Assembly: GCF_963511525.1 (NCBI RefSeq)
Contig: NZ_CAUPIY010000001.1
Location: 248,001-312,000, forward strand
Reading direction: 5' to 3'
Length of the DNA stretch: 64,000 nt
DNA from: Mobiluncus sp963511525
Lineage (GTDB): Bacteria > Actinomycetota > Actinomycetes > Actinomycetales > Actinomycetaceae
Shown here: one piece after another, positions 54,090 to 62,850 of the stretch
Numbering within the stretch: position 1 is the stretch's first letter
How the letters are laid out: each line of letters begins with the position of its first letter
The notes under the pieces: model-generated
Told to the model about the DNA's origin: nothing
The model's database searches: none
Seen by the model: only the letters and a program-made list of their open reading frames with translations
Translations under genes and position numbers: made by a program

Positions 54090-54578
54090 TCAGTAGGTGT
54101 GACCCTCGCCTGTTTCGGTGTCTTCACCGTGGGGGGAATCTTGGTCCATATTGGAGCCAAAACCGGACTCGTCCGATTTGGTATCAGGCGCTTGTGGAGC
54201 GGACTGTCCCTCCGAATCCGACGCCTCCGTAGCCGTTTGCACACCAGCATCCGAGTCTGTGACCGTCCCGAAGTTCGGATCCTCCACTTTAGCGATGGCT
54301 CGGATATCCCACAGGGTTTCCTCGCCGGTCAGATTCGACAGGGTAATGACTTCCCCACTGACTTCGACGACTTTACCGAAGAACCCGGAAGTGGTACGCA
54401 CCCAGGTTCCCGGAGTCATCATCTGTTCCATGCTCTTGCGCTGCTCCTCCATCTGAGACACTCGTTTCTGACCGGAGCGGCGCATGAAGACAATCATCAC
54501 CACAAACGCGAGACCTAGTATCACCCAGGTAATAATGGGATTTTGGGCGTTGGTTGCAGCATTCTGAAATGGCAGCAC
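54090..54578 (-). CDS. yajC: Preprotein translocase subunit YajC
   Basis: Small partner of SecDF. 162 residues from a GTG (AAGGAAGG upstream): one N-terminal membrane helix (about 15-33, ITWVILGLAFVVMIVFM), then the YajC domain (GTWVRTTSGFFGKVVEVSGE), then an acidic Asp/Ser/Gly-rich tail. Precedes secD by about 55 nt. Confidence 0.95.
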   Translation of the reverse strand: MLPFQNAATNAQNPIITWVILGLAFVVMIVFMRRSGQKRVSQMEEQRKSMEQMMTPGTWVRTTSGFFGKVVEVSGEVITLSNLTGEETLWDIRAIAKVEDPNFGTVTDSDAGVQTATEASDSEGQSAPQAPDTKSDESGFGSNMDQDSPHGEDTETGEGHTY

Positions 54579-54650
54579 AGATAAACCTTCCTTAAAATAG
54601 GCGACCTTCCAAGTCTAAAGCCTGCGAGTTAAAAACGGAAAATATACCCA

Positions 54651-55688
54651 CTAAAACAAGGCATTTTCGGCCGGCGGGGTGACCCCGAGGTGTTCGCAGC
54701 CTCTCGGAGTAATGGCTCGTCCGCGATTGGTACGCACCAAAAGGCCTTCTCTAACCAGGAAAGGTTCTACGACTTCTTCAATCGTCTCCGGTTCCTCACC
54801 GACCGACACCGCGAGGGTGTGCAACCCGACCGGGCCGCCGGCAAACCTCTCTATTACCGCCCGCAAAACACTACGATCCAAGCGGTCCAAGCCAAGTTCG
54901 TCGACTTCAAAGAGTTCCAGGGCACGGCGAGCCGACTCCAGGTCACAGCGAGGATGGTCGTGGACCAGGGCAAAGTCGATGACCCGACGCAGCAAACGGT
55001 TTGCCACCCGGGGTGTACCGCGGGATCGGCTGGCGATTTCGCCGGCCGCGTCCTCGGTAATTTCAGCACCCAGCAAGCTGGCGGAACGTTTCACGATCAA
55101 AGCCAAATCCGGGGGCTGGTAGGGTTCCAGATGCGCGGTAAAACCGAAACGGTCACGCAGCGGGGCGGGCAGCAGACCCGCCCTAGTCGTGGCTCCGACC
55201 AGCGTAAAGGGCGGCAGAGTCAGAGGAATCGAAGTCGCTCCCGGACCCTTGCCCACCACGACATCGACCCGGAAATCTTCCATCGCCAGGTAAAGCATTT
55301 CTTCGGCGGGACGCGCCAAACGATGAATTTCGTCGATAAACAACACGTCGCCCTCTTGCAGGGAGGACAGTATCGCCGCTAAATCCCCAGCGTGACCGAT
55401 AGCCGGCCCGGAAGTCAGGCGCAGCGAGGACGACATTTCCGCGGCGATAATCATCGCCAAAGTCGTCTTACCCAGACCTGGAGGACCCGCTAACAAAACA
55501 TGGTCAGCGGCCTCCCCGCGCTCTTTGGCAGCCGAAAGTACCAGGTTCAACTGGGTTTTGACGGTTTCCTGACCGATGAAATCGCTGAGTGTTTTCGGCC
55601 GCAAAGCCGCTTCCGCGGCACGTTCCGCATCGGGAGCGGAGGAATCGACCAACCGCTGTTCGTAGGAAAAATCGGTATCTTCAGCCAC
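54651..55688 (-). CDS. ruvB: Holliday junction branch-migration ATPase RuvB
   Basis: AAA+ motor of the RuvAB complex. 345 residues: Walker A LAGPPGLGKTTLAMIIA, Walker B VLFIDEIHRLARP, sensor GATTRAGLLPAPLRDRFG, C-terminal winged helix with NRGRAITPRG. GTG start, 8-nt overlap with ruvA. Confidence 0.98.
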   Translation of the reverse strand: MAEDTDFSYEQRLVDSSAPDAERAAEAALRPKTLSDFIGQETVKTQLNLVLSAAKERGEAADHVLLAGPPGLGKTTLAMIIAAEMSSSLRLTSGPAIGHAGDLAAILSSLQEGDVLFIDEIHRLARPAEEMLYLAMEDFRVDVVVGKGPGATSIPLTLPPFTLVGATTRAGLLPAPLRDRFGFTAHLEPYQPPDLALIVKRSASLLGAEITEDAAGEIASRSRGTPRVANRLLRRVIDFALVHDHPRCDLESARRALELFEVDELGLDRLDRSVLRAVIERFAGGPVGLHTLAVSVGEEPETIEEVVEPFLVREGLLVRTNRGRAITPRGCEHLGVTPPAENALF

Positions 55689-56265
55689 GTTTACTCCCCA
55701 GGTACTTCAAAGCTTCCCGCAGAGCGGTTGGGGCGTCGCTGGCCTGCACCGCGCCTACAGCTTCAGCCGCGAGGGCTTGGCTGTATCCCAGATTGCTCAG
55801 CGCTTCGACGACGGTGGAGATGTTGAATCCGGATGCCGTCCCCGCGGGCGCCGCCGAGCCAGGAACGCCGCCAAGCTTGTCCCCGATTTCCAGAATCATT
55901 CGTTCGGCAGATTTCTTGCCCACTCCGGGAATACTTTGCAAGGTAGCCACGTCACTGTTAGCTACCGCCGCCGCCAAAGCCTCGGGACTCAAAACCGACA
56001 GGGCGGCCAGACCGAGCTTGGGACCTATCCCCTTGACCTGCATCAAAGTCGCGAAAGTATCACGTTCCGAAGCGGTGGCAAACCCATAAAGCGTGAGGGA
56101 ATCTTCGCGAACCACCAGGTAGGTTTGCACCGTGGCGACCGTTTCGGGAACCAAAGCGGCCAGAGTATTGGGGGTGGCAAAAAATTCCAGTCCCAGTCCC
56201 CCCGCCAGCACCGTGGCGCGGTCGAGCTTCTTAGAGACGACTTCCCCTTTAATTATCGAAATCAC
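55681..56265 (-). CDS. ruvA: Holliday junction DNA-binding protein RuvA
   Basis: Tetrameric junction-recognition subunit. 194 residues: OB fold at the N-terminus (MISIIKGEVVSKKLDRATVL), two helix-hairpin-helix motifs (KGIGPKLGLAALS, PGVGKKSAERMILEI) and domain III, which binds RuvB. GTG start with GAGGA upstream. Confidence 0.97.
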   Translation of the reverse strand: MISIIKGEVVSKKLDRATVLAGGLGLEFFATPNTLAALVPETVATVQTYLVVREDSLTLYGFATASERDTFATLMQVKGIGPKLGLAALSVLSPEALAAAVANSDVATLQSIPGVGKKSAERMILEIGDKLGGVPGSAAPAGTASGFNISTVVEALSNLGYSQALAAEAVGAVQASDAPTALREALKYLGSKRG

Positions 56266-56301
56266 TGGTTGTCCTCGCGGTTATAAATTCGAACACTTGT
56301 A

Positions 56302-56943
56302 CTATAGCGGTTTCTGGTGCCGCCGCGGATCCACCGCGCCGGAACGTCGAGTTTTTGCTTCCGCTTCCGCCCACAAGCGTTGGGCGGCGGTCAAGTGGGT
56401 TCCGGCCGGAGTTTTCACTTTTCCGCTCAGACTGACGCTAAAGTCTCCGTCTGACCCGGCACCGAGAATCCCCGTTCCGCGCCAAGCTTGGGTGATGGCA
56501 ATGGCCAACGCGTCGGCCGCATCGGCGGGTTTCGGAGGTTTATCTAACCGCAGGATTCGCGCTACCATGGCTTGCACCTGCGCTTTCGAGGCACTCCCGT
56601 TGCCGCTCACAGCCGCTTTCACCTCCGAGGGAGTGTGCACCGCCACGGGCAGACCTCGGCGGGCAGCCTCGACCATCGCGATGCCCATAGCCTGCATAGT
56701 GGTAGCCACGGACTGACGATTTTCTTTCGCGAAAGGACGCTCCAGAGCCACGATGTCCGGCTGAAATCGAGCGATAGCCTCCGCTATGCCCTGCGAAATC
56801 GTCAACAGCCGAAACTGAGTAGCGGTGTTCGGGTCACTGCGCACGACGTCAACATAAACTAAGGTACACTGCCGACTCGTGTCAAAGTCAACGACCCCGA
56901 TACCACACCTGGTGATACCGGGGTCGATGCCCAAAACCCTCAT
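56302..56943 (-). CDS. ruvC: Holliday junction resolvase RuvC
   Basis: Endonuclease resolving four-way junctions. 213 residues. Catalytic acidic residues are seen in LGIDPGITRCGIG (Asp7), ALERPFAKENRQS, and the C-terminal PADAADALAIAITQAW. The C-terminus carries a basic tail of about 40 residues beyond the E. coli length. Follows yebC by 8 nt. Confidence 0.96.
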   Translation of the reverse strand: MRVLGIDPGITRCGIGVVDFDTSRQCTLVYVDVVRSDPNTATQFRLLTISQGIAEAIARFQPDIVALERPFAKENRQSVATTMQAMGIAMVEAARRGLPVAVHTPSEVKAAVSGNGSASKAQVQAMVARILRLDKPPKPADAADALAIAITQAWRGTGILGAGSDGDFSVSLSGKVKTPAGTHLTAAQRLWAEAEAKTRRSGAVDPRRHQKPL

Positions 56944-56951
56944 GAAGTTGT

Positions 56952-57713
56952 TTACTCTTCAGCTTCGTATTGCGCGATGACGTCGTCGGAGGCGTCGCCG
57001 TTCATAAACACGTTCTGAACGTCGTCGCTGTCGTCAAGGGCGTCAAACAGGCGCATAACCTTGCGATAGGCCTCTAAATCAAGATCGACCTTAACCGAGG
57101 GAACAAACTGGGATTCGGCCGAATCGTAGTCAATCCCCGCATCCTGCAAAGCGGTGCGCACCGCCACCAAATCCGCCGGTTCGGTCTCGATAACAAAGAG
57201 TTCACCAGCATCTTCCACGTCATCGGCACCGGCGGCCAGTACCGCGTCAAGAATCTTGTCCTCGTCCAAGCCGTCGACTTTGGCGACCTCGATGACCCCG
57301 CGGCGGGCGAACTGATAGGACACCGAGCCGGAATCTGCCATGTTGCCGCCGTTACGGCTAAAGATGGTACGCACTTCGGACACGGCACGATTCTTATTGT
57401 CGGTCAGGCACTCCACGATGAAGCCCACCCCACTGGGTCCATAGCCTTCGTAGGTGATGGACTGCCAGTCGGCCCCGCCAGATTCAGCACCGGAACCGCG
57501 CTTCACCGCGCGATCAATGTTATCCGCGGGAACGGAAGATTTTTTAGCTTTCTGAATGGCGTCGAAAAGGGTCGGATTACCGGCAGGATCGCCACCGCCG
57601 GTACGCGCCGCCACTTCGATGTTCTTAATCAGGCGCGCAAACAGCTTGCCGCGCTTGGCGTCGATGGCAGCCTTTTTATGTTTCGTGGTGGCCCATTTTG
57701 AGTGACCCGACAT
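56952..57713 (-). CDS. YebC/PmpR family regulatory protein
   Basis: 253 residues, cytosolic DNA-binding or translation-associated factor of the YebC family. N-terminal SGHSKWATTKHKKAAIDAKR is diagnostic, followed by GGDPAGNPTLFDAIQKAKKS and VGFIVECLTDNKNRAVSEVR. AAGGAG precedes the ATG. First gene before ruvC as is usual; regulators of this type are known near ruv genes. Confidence 0.95.
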   Translation of the reverse strand: MSGHSKWATTKHKKAAIDAKRGKLFARLIKNIEVAARTGGGDPAGNPTLFDAIQKAKKSSVPADNIDRAVKRGSGAESGGADWQSITYEGYGPSGVGFIVECLTDNKNRAVSEVRTIFSRNGGNMADSGSVSYQFARRGVIEVAKVDGLDEDKILDAVLAAGADDVEDAGELFVIETEPADLVAVRTALQDAGIDYDSAESQFVPSVKVDLDLEAYRKVMRLFDALDDSDDVQNVFMNGDASDDVIAQYEAEE

Positions 57714-57781
57714 TGATGTATCTCCTTAAACTTCTCGCCTATAACGAAGACATTTTAATAAAACATTCCTCGAATCGTCTA

Positions 57782-57823
57782 ACTGAGGTTACCGCAAATC
57801 CGACTCAATTCCCGAACCTCAGT
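57782..57823 (-). repeat. Inverted repeat between sdaA and yebC
   Basis: Perfect 9-bp arms ACTGAGGTT (57782-57790) and AACCTCAGT (57815-57823) separated by 24 nt. It could be a hairpin in the sdaA 3' region or yebC leader, or a protein-binding site. No T-run follows. Confidence 0.5.
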
Positions 57824-57838
57824 CGTGACAAATCCAAA

Positions 57839-57857
57839 TTTCGCCTCTCGAGCGAAA
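57839..57857 (-). terminator. Weak hairpin after sdaA
   Basis: TTTCGC/GCGAAA 6-bp stem with a 7-nt loop, 6 nt past the sdaA stop, followed on the minus strand by TTTGGATTTG. Weak terminator candidate. Confidence 0.45.
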
Positions 57858-57862
57858 CTTTC

Positions 57863-59302
57863 TCAGCATTCCACAACGTTGACCGCCAGTCCCCCGGTGG
57901 CGGTTTCTTTGTATTTCGAGCTCATATCCAACCCGGTTTCGTACATAGTTTCGATGACTTCGTCAAAGCTGACCCGATGTGTTCCGTCTCCCCACAGGCT
58001 CATCCGGGCGGCGTTGATAGCGTGAACTGCGGCGATAGCATTGCGCTCGATACAGGGCACCTGCACCAGTCCTCCGATAGGATCGCAGGTCAGCCCCAGA
58101 TTATGCTCCATCGCGATTTCAGCCGCATTTTCAATCTGATGAGGACTGCCCCCCAGTGCCGCCGCCAAACCTCCCGCAGCCATCGCCGCCGCAGATCCGA
58201 CTTCGCCCTGGCAGCCGACTTCCGCCCCGGCCACGGAGGCGTTCGTTTTAATGATTCCGCCCACAGCTCCGGCTACCGTCAGGTAGTCCCGTTGTGCCGG
58301 ACCGCATTTCGTTTCCACTTCGGGACAAAACCACTGCAGATAGCGTCCCACCGCGGCCACGATACCCGCCGAGCCGTTCGTGGGGGCTCGCACCACCATT
58401 CCGCCAGCCGCGTTTTCCTCGTTTACTGACAGCGCCCAGAGGTTGACCCAGTCCATCGCTCGCATGGGGTCTTGGGCGAAACTGCGCCAAATGGCGGGAG
58501 TTCCGGGCTTGCCGTCACGAGCTCGCAAGTGAGTGAACAGCCGGTTGGCCCGGCGCGGCACAGACAACCCGCCCGGCAGGATGGTTTCCTTGTTCGCGCA
58601 GCCGTTATCGATGCATTTGTTCATCATCTTGCGCAAATTGTCCAGCCCATGTCCCAACTCTGCCCGGGTCATGCGGCTTAACTCGTTGGCACGCACCAGG
58701 TCACCGAGGGATTTGCCCTCGCTTTGCGCCAGTTGCAGAAGGTCGTCCATAGAGTTGTACGGGTAAGGCACGGCAGTTGCGGCGGTACTTTCATCCAGCG
58801 AGGTCAGCTCTCCGGGTTCCCCATAATCCGCCTCGTCACGGGTGACAAATCCCCCGCCAATCGAATAGTAGCGTTTCGAAAAGGTGACCTGGGCATCGTC
58901 GTAGGCTCGTATCACCAAAGAATTCGCGTGGAACGGGGCTATTGTTTGCGGTCGAAACAGCAAATCCCGTTCAAAACAGAAAGGCACCGTCAACCCGCCC
59001 GGCAAGACTAGTGACCCCTCGGGAGTCACCGCATCTAACAGACGTGCCACCCCACCAGGCTGAACCGTAGCCGGAACAAAACCGGAGAGCCCGCACAGCA
59101 CGGCGCCATCACTGAGGTGGCCGCGGCCGGTAGCCCCCAAAGAGCCCTGGAGCTCAATCTCTAAACGCCTACAGGGCTGCCCGGAATCCAGCAATAATGC
59201 CGCGAAATCCGCACCGGCCCGCATCGGACCGACGGTGTGCGAAGCGGATGGGCCGACACCGACTTGGATAACATCAAACACTGAAAGTGAGGAAGCGAGC
59301 AT
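57863..59302 (-). CDS. sdaA: L-serine ammonia-lyase (iron-sulfur, single chain)
   Basis: Deaminates L-serine to pyruvate. 479 residues, with beta and alpha domains fused. Iron-sulfur ligands are in CIDNGC and in LTCDPIGGLVQVPCIERNA; GSAAAMAAGGLAAALGGSP is the active-site region. The N-terminal ACT-like beta domain starts FDVIQVGVGPSASHTVGPM. The ATG has no ribosome site and a TAGAAT -10 ends 8 nt upstream, so the mRNA may be leaderless. Monocistronic in appearance, bounded by an inverted repeat upstream and hairpins downstream. Confidence 0.96.
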   Translation of the reverse strand: MLASSLSVFDVIQVGVGPSASHTVGPMRAGADFAALLLDSGQPCRRLEIELQGSLGATGRGHLSDGAVLCGLSGFVPATVQPGGVARLLDAVTPEGSLVLPGGLTVPFCFERDLLFRPQTIAPFHANSLVIRAYDDAQVTFSKRYYSIGGGFVTRDEADYGEPGELTSLDESTAATAVPYPYNSMDDLLQLAQSEGKSLGDLVRANELSRMTRAELGHGLDNLRKMMNKCIDNGCANKETILPGGLSVPRRANRLFTHLRARDGKPGTPAIWRSFAQDPMRAMDWVNLWALSVNEENAAGGMVVRAPTNGSAGIVAAVGRYLQWFCPEVETKCGPAQRDYLTVAGAVGGIIKTNASVAGAEVGCQGEVGSAAAMAAGGLAAALGGSPHQIENAAEIAMEHNLGLTCDPIGGLVQVPCIERNAIAAVHAINAARMSLWGDGTHRVSFDEVIETMYETGLDMSSKYKETATGGLAVNVVEC

Positions 59303-59310
59303 AAATATGA

Positions 59311-59316
59311 ATTCTA
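59311..59316 (-). promoter_or_regulatory. -10 box TAGAAT near the sdaA start
   Basis: Minus-strand TAGAAT with 8 nt (TCATATTT) before the ATG and no Shine-Dalgarno site. A CCCGAA/TTCGGG hairpin lies immediately upstream in the spacer region. Predicts a leader of zero to two bases. Confidence 0.45.
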
Positions 59317-59362
59317 GCCCGAAAGCGGCTTCGGGGATAGCACCACTCGGTCGATTGCTAAT

Positions 59363-59395
59363 CTGGCGACGTCAGGCGCACGCCTCTATCGCCAG
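59363..59395 (-). terminator. Nested inverted repeat between the NUDIX gene and sdaA
   Basis: Outer 7-bp arms CTGGCGA (59363-59369) and TCGCCAG (59389-59395); inner AGGC/GCCT arms (59374-59377, 59382-59385). It stands 90 nt past the NUDIX stop. No strong T-run on either strand, so a bidirectional or Rho-type end, or a regulator site for sdaA. The rest of the 180-nt gap (59303-59482) shows nothing coding. Confidence 0.5.
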
Positions 59396-59482
59396 CCAAC
59401 CAGACGAACTACATTCAGGAATACGTCGTGACTATGAACCGCAAGTTCTGGTCTTTGGCCGGGCACCAAACGTTTAACCGGT

Positions 59483-60115
59483 TTAGTGGCGTTTCCCGAC
59501 GGTACCTTCGCTGATTTCCGGGCAGGTCCCATCCCAGCCTCGCACCCATCCGCGAGCCAGGGAAACCAAATCCAGCGGGTAAACTACTGCCCCGCCAGCT
59601 ATTTCGCGCTGTAAAGCGTCGAGGTCCCACCATTTCAGTTCATCTAAAACTTCCTGTTCGACCGCCGTAAACCCGTCACGCACAAACACGGGCGACCCGG
59701 GAAGACTTGTGAGAAAGAAAAGTTCGTCCTGACGGCAGGTCAAGGCGTGAAAGTCGAAGGTGGCGTGACGGCGCAGCACCGGTCCAACCAGCGCATCCGG
59801 ACTGAGGCGGTAGCCCGTTTCTTCAAAAAACTCCCGCACGGCCCCGTCGCGCGGGTCCTCCCCCGCTTCCAGTCCGCCCCCGACGGTGAACCACCACCAG
59901 TGCTCGAAGTCTGAAAAGTCATGCCCGCGCAGCAACAGCAGTTCATCGCGGCTGTTCAAAGCCACGACTCGGGCCGCTTGGCGATGATAATAGCCGGCCT
60001 CGTCCCGGGGCCATTCCCGCAGGAAATAGTCGTCAATAGAGGTTTCGGTGTCGTTGTCGGGCCTGGTGCTCGGCTCGGTTCCGTCGTGCCCGCCGGAGTG
60101 CAAAACCTCGTCCAT
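59483..60115 (-). CDS. NUDIX hydrolase
   Basis: Hydrolyses a nucleoside diphosphate linked to another moiety; substrate not identifiable. 210 residues. The NUDIX box GGLEAGEDPRDGAV then REFFEETGY fits Gx5Ex7REUxEExGU exactly. An acidic N-terminal 30 residues precede the fold, and the C-terminus contains two Trp-rich segments (VRGWDGT). GAGGGAATAGG precedes the ATG. Last gene of the pdxS-pdxT run. Confidence 0.92.
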   Translation of the reverse strand: MDEVLHSGGHDGTEPSTRPDNDTETSIDDYFLREWPRDEAGYYHRQAARVVALNSRDELLLLRGHDFSDFEHWWWFTVGGGLEAGEDPRDGAVREFFEETGYRLSPDALVGPVLRRHATFDFHALTCRQDELFFLTSLPGSPVFVRDGFTAVEQEVLDELKWWDLDALQREIAGGAVVYPLDLVSLARGWVRGWDGTCPEISEGTVGKRH

Positions 60116-60145
60116 GACCTATTCCCTCGCCCTTTCGGTGTCGTC

Positions 60146-60772
60146 TCAGTCGGCTTGAGTCTTCACAAGGTCCAGGAAGTAGCGGTGTACGCGCAGGTCG
60201 TCGGTGACTTCGGGATGGAATGACGTCGCTAGCAAGGGGCCTTGGCGCACCGCCACCACCCGCGGAGCCGAGTTTGGGGTCTGCTGCCAAGTCGAGAGAA
60301 CTTCCACCCCCGCTCCGACCGATTCCACCCAGGGGGCGCGAATGAATACAGCTGGGAGGGGCTGGTCACCACCAAAAGAACCGGGGTCGACGAAGCTTTG
60401 CGCCGAATCGACTTGCCGGCCAAACGCGTTGCGCCGCACGACCACGTCCAGTCCGCCCAGAGTTTCTTGGCCGTCTATCCCGTCAACAATGTGATCCGCC
60501 AGCATAATCATGCCCGCGCAGCTACCATAAATGGCTTTTCCACTGTGGACAAAGGCTTTCAACGGGTCGAACAAATCGAAGGCGCGCGCCAACTTGTACA
60601 TAGTGGTCGATTCCCCGCCCGGAATAATCAGACCGTCCAAATCCTGCAGGTGGGAAGGAACTTTCACCTCCACCGGTACGGCTCCCAGCGCGCGCAAAGC
60701 CCGCACGTGCTCAACCACCGAACCTTGCAGAGCTAAGACGCCCACGCGCCATTGATTTTGCTCCAAAGTCAT
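60146..60772 (-). CDS. pdxT: Pyridoxal 5'-phosphate synthase glutaminase subunit
   Basis: Supplies ammonia to PdxS for vitamin B6 synthesis. 208 residues, class-I glutaminase: nucleophile Cys in YGSCAGMIML, the His-Glu pair in TSFHPEV, and the PGGEST loop. Follows pdxS by 42 nt. Confidence 0.97.
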   Translation of the reverse strand: MTLEQNQWRVGVLALQGSVVEHVRALRALGAVPVEVKVPSHLQDLDGLIIPGGESTTMYKLARAFDLFDPLKAFVHSGKAIYGSCAGMIMLADHIVDGIDGQETLGGLDVVVRRNAFGRQVDSAQSFVDPGSFGGDQPLPAVFIRAPWVESVGAGVEVLSTWQQTPNSAPRVVAVRQGPLLATSFHPEVTDDLRVHRYFLDLVKTQAD

Positions 60773-60814
60773 CCTTTTCTCTGGTGTTTCGGCAAAACTC
60801 AGCGATACCGAGGA

Positions 60815-61714
60815 TTACCAGCCGCGCTGAGCCAAGCGCGCGTCGTCAGGAATGTCGTGGACGTTGATGCCGACCATGGCTTCACCCAAGGAACGGGACA
60901 CCTCAGCGACGACTTCCGGTTCGTTGTAGCGGGCTGTGGCCTTGACAATCGCCGCCGCGCGTTTCGCCGGATCACCTGACTTAAAGATGCCGGAACCCAC
61001 GAACACGCCTTCGGAACCCAGCTGCATCATCAATGCCGCGTCAGCCGGAGTGGCGATACCGCCCGCGGTAAACAGCACGACCGGCAGCTTCCCGGTTTCC
61101 GCAACCTCTTTGACCAGCGGATAGGGAGCCTGCAATTCCTTGGCGGCGTCAAACAGTTCATCGGGACGCATGGTGGTCAAGTGGTTGATTTGCGAAGTCA
61201 TGGTGCGCATATGGGTTACCGCATTGGACACGTCCCCGGTACCGGCTTCGCCCTTGGAACGAATCATGGCCGCGCCCTCACTGATACGGCGCAAAGCCTC
61301 ACCGAGGTTAGTGGCTCCGCACACGAAAGGCACGGTGAAATCCCACTTGTTGATGTGATGCTTGTAGTCCGCCGGGGTCAAAACTTCGGACTCGTCGATG
61401 TAGTCCACCCCCAGGCTCTGCAACACCTGAGCTTCAGCAAAATGACCAATCCGGGCTTTTGCCATCACAGGAATAGACACCGCGTTGATGATGCCGTCAA
61501 TCAGATCAGGGTCGCTCATCCGCGCGACGCCGCCTTCAGCCCGAATATCCGCCGGAACACGCTCCAAAGCCATCACCGCTACGGCACCGGCATCTTGGGC
61601 AATCTTGGCCTGCTCCGCGTTAACGACATCCATAATGACACCGCCCTTGAGCATTTGAGCCATGCCCCGCTTCACCAAATCAGTCCCGGTTCCTTGCGCC
61701 AGTTGATCAGACAT
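60815..61714 (-). CDS. pdxS: Pyridoxal 5'-phosphate synthase lyase subunit
   Basis: Makes PLP from ribose 5-phosphate, glyceraldehyde 3-phosphate and ammonia. 299 residues, TIM barrel, highly conserved: VMDVVNAEQAKIAQDAGAVA, IPVMAKARIGHFAEAQVLQS (imine Lys) and the phosphate loop FTAGGIATPADAALMMQLG with VFVGSGIFKS. AAGGAAAGAAGG precedes the ATG. A TAAAAT box sits about 45 nt upstream as a possible -10. Confidence 0.98.
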   Translation of the reverse strand: MSDQLAQGTGTDLVKRGMAQMLKGGVIMDVVNAEQAKIAQDAGAVAVMALERVPADIRAEGGVARMSDPDLIDGIINAVSIPVMAKARIGHFAEAQVLQSLGVDYIDESEVLTPADYKHHINKWDFTVPFVCGATNLGEALRRISEGAAMIRSKGEAGTGDVSNAVTHMRTMTSQINHLTTMRPDELFDAAKELQAPYPLVKEVAETGKLPVVLFTAGGIATPADAALMMQLGSEGVFVGSGIFKSGDPAKRAAAIVKATARYNEPEVVAEVSRSLGEAMVGINVHDIPDDARLAQRGW

Positions 61715-61775
61715 TTTGCCTTCTTTCCTTGTTCAAATTCTGGTTACGATTTCTCAGTCGTCCCTATTTTAGCGA

Positions 61776-62249
61776 TTACTGCACGATATCGGCGAAACCG
61801 GCCGACACCACTTGTGCCAAATCCTGAGGATTGACCACAATTTGCCGACCACGCAGCCCTGCCGAAACGTAGAACTTATCGTGCAAAACGGCGGTTTCCT
61901 CGATGACGGTGGGGAACAATTTTTTCATCCCCAACGGAGAGCATCCCCCGCGGATATACCCCGTCACGTCTCGCAGTGTCCGCCAGTTGATGAGCTGGAC
62001 ATGTTTCACGCCGAAATGCGCGGCCGTCTTTTTCAAATCCAGCTCAGCATCGGCGGGAACGACCGCGACATAGTGTCCGCCCTGCCCGTCCTCCAACACC
62101 AGGGTCTTGTAGATAAGTTCGGCGGATATCCCCAAGACTTCGGCGGTATGCAGTGCACCGATATCCCCGTCCGTCGGGTAGCTTGAGGTTTCATAGGCTA
62201 CCCCGGCGCCGTCCAGCAGTCGCATCGCGTTGGTCTTGGTGGTTTTCAT
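61776..62249 (-). CDS. ybaK: YbaK/EbsC-type Cys-tRNA(Pro) deacylase
   Basis: Trans-editing enzyme of the prolyl-tRNA editing superfamily that clears mischarged Cys-tRNA(Pro). 157 residues: KTLVLEDGQGGHYVAVVPAD, the Lys-containing DLKKTAAHFGVKHVQLI and GYIRGGCSPLGMKKLFPTVI, which is the typical YbaK signature. Between the HIT gene and pdxS. Confidence 0.93.
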   Translation of the reverse strand: MKTTKTNAMRLLDGAGVAYETSSYPTDGDIGALHTAEVLGISAELIYKTLVLEDGQGGHYVAVVPADAELDLKKTAAHFGVKHVQLINWRTLRDVTGYIRGGCSPLGMKKLFPTVIEETAVLHDKFYVSAGLRGRQIVVNPQDLAQVVSAGFADIVQ

Positions 62250-62291
62250 CGTAATTGAGCTGCAGTTTCACGAGTCCCGTGCCGGGAGGTT

Positions 62292-62849
62292 TCAGATTTC
62301 GCGCGGCTGCCAGTCGCCGAACGCCTCAGCCAGGGCCTGGCGGGTCTGACCCAACAGTTCCGGGACAGCTTTCGTGCGCGCCACGATGGGAAAGAAATTC
62401 GCGTCCCCCGCCCAGCGCGGCACGATGTGTTGATGCAGGTGGCCCGCGATTCCGGCACCCGCGACCGCGCCCTGGTTCATCCCCAGGTTAAAGCCCTGCG
62501 GCGCTTTGACCTGGCGAATGACCTCCATAGTCTGCGCGGTCAGTTCACCGAATTCGATGCGTTCGGCGAAGTCCAAATCGGTGTAGTCAGGAACGTGACG
62601 GTAAGGCAAAACCAAAACATGACCGGGATTGTAGGGAAACAGGTTCATCACCACGAAGCAAGTCTTGCCCCGATACACAATCAGGTTCTGCTCGTCATCG
62701 CCTTTCGGACCCTCGCAAAACGGGCACGCTTTCACGTCACGATGTGGCCCATCGTCGATGTACACCATCCGATGAGGGGTCCACAGGCGCTCCAGCCCGT
62801 CAGCTTGCGCACCGAAGTTTTCGCTTGATTCCGCGGGTAAGTCAGTCAT
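62292..62849 (-). CDS. HIT-domain nucleotide hydrolase/transferase
   Basis: 185 residues. Zinc-type CxxC in KACPFCEGPKGDD, then the HIT core with VVMNLFPYNPGHVLVLPYRH and the triad GHLHQHIVPRW. Closest in layout to the actinobacterial AP4A phosphorylase-like HIT proteins. It starts 1 nt before the thrS stop region, so is co-transcribed with thrS. Confidence 0.93.
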   Translation of the reverse strand: MTDLPAESSENFGAQADGLERLWTPHRMVYIDDGPHRDVKACPFCEGPKGDDEQNLIVYRGKTCFVVMNLFPYNPGHVLVLPYRHVPDYTDLDFAERIEFGELTAQTMEVIRQVKAPQGFNLGMNQGAVAGAGIAGHLHQHIVPRWAGDANFFPIVARTKAVPELLGQTRQALAEAFGDWQPREI

Positions 62850-62850
62850 G

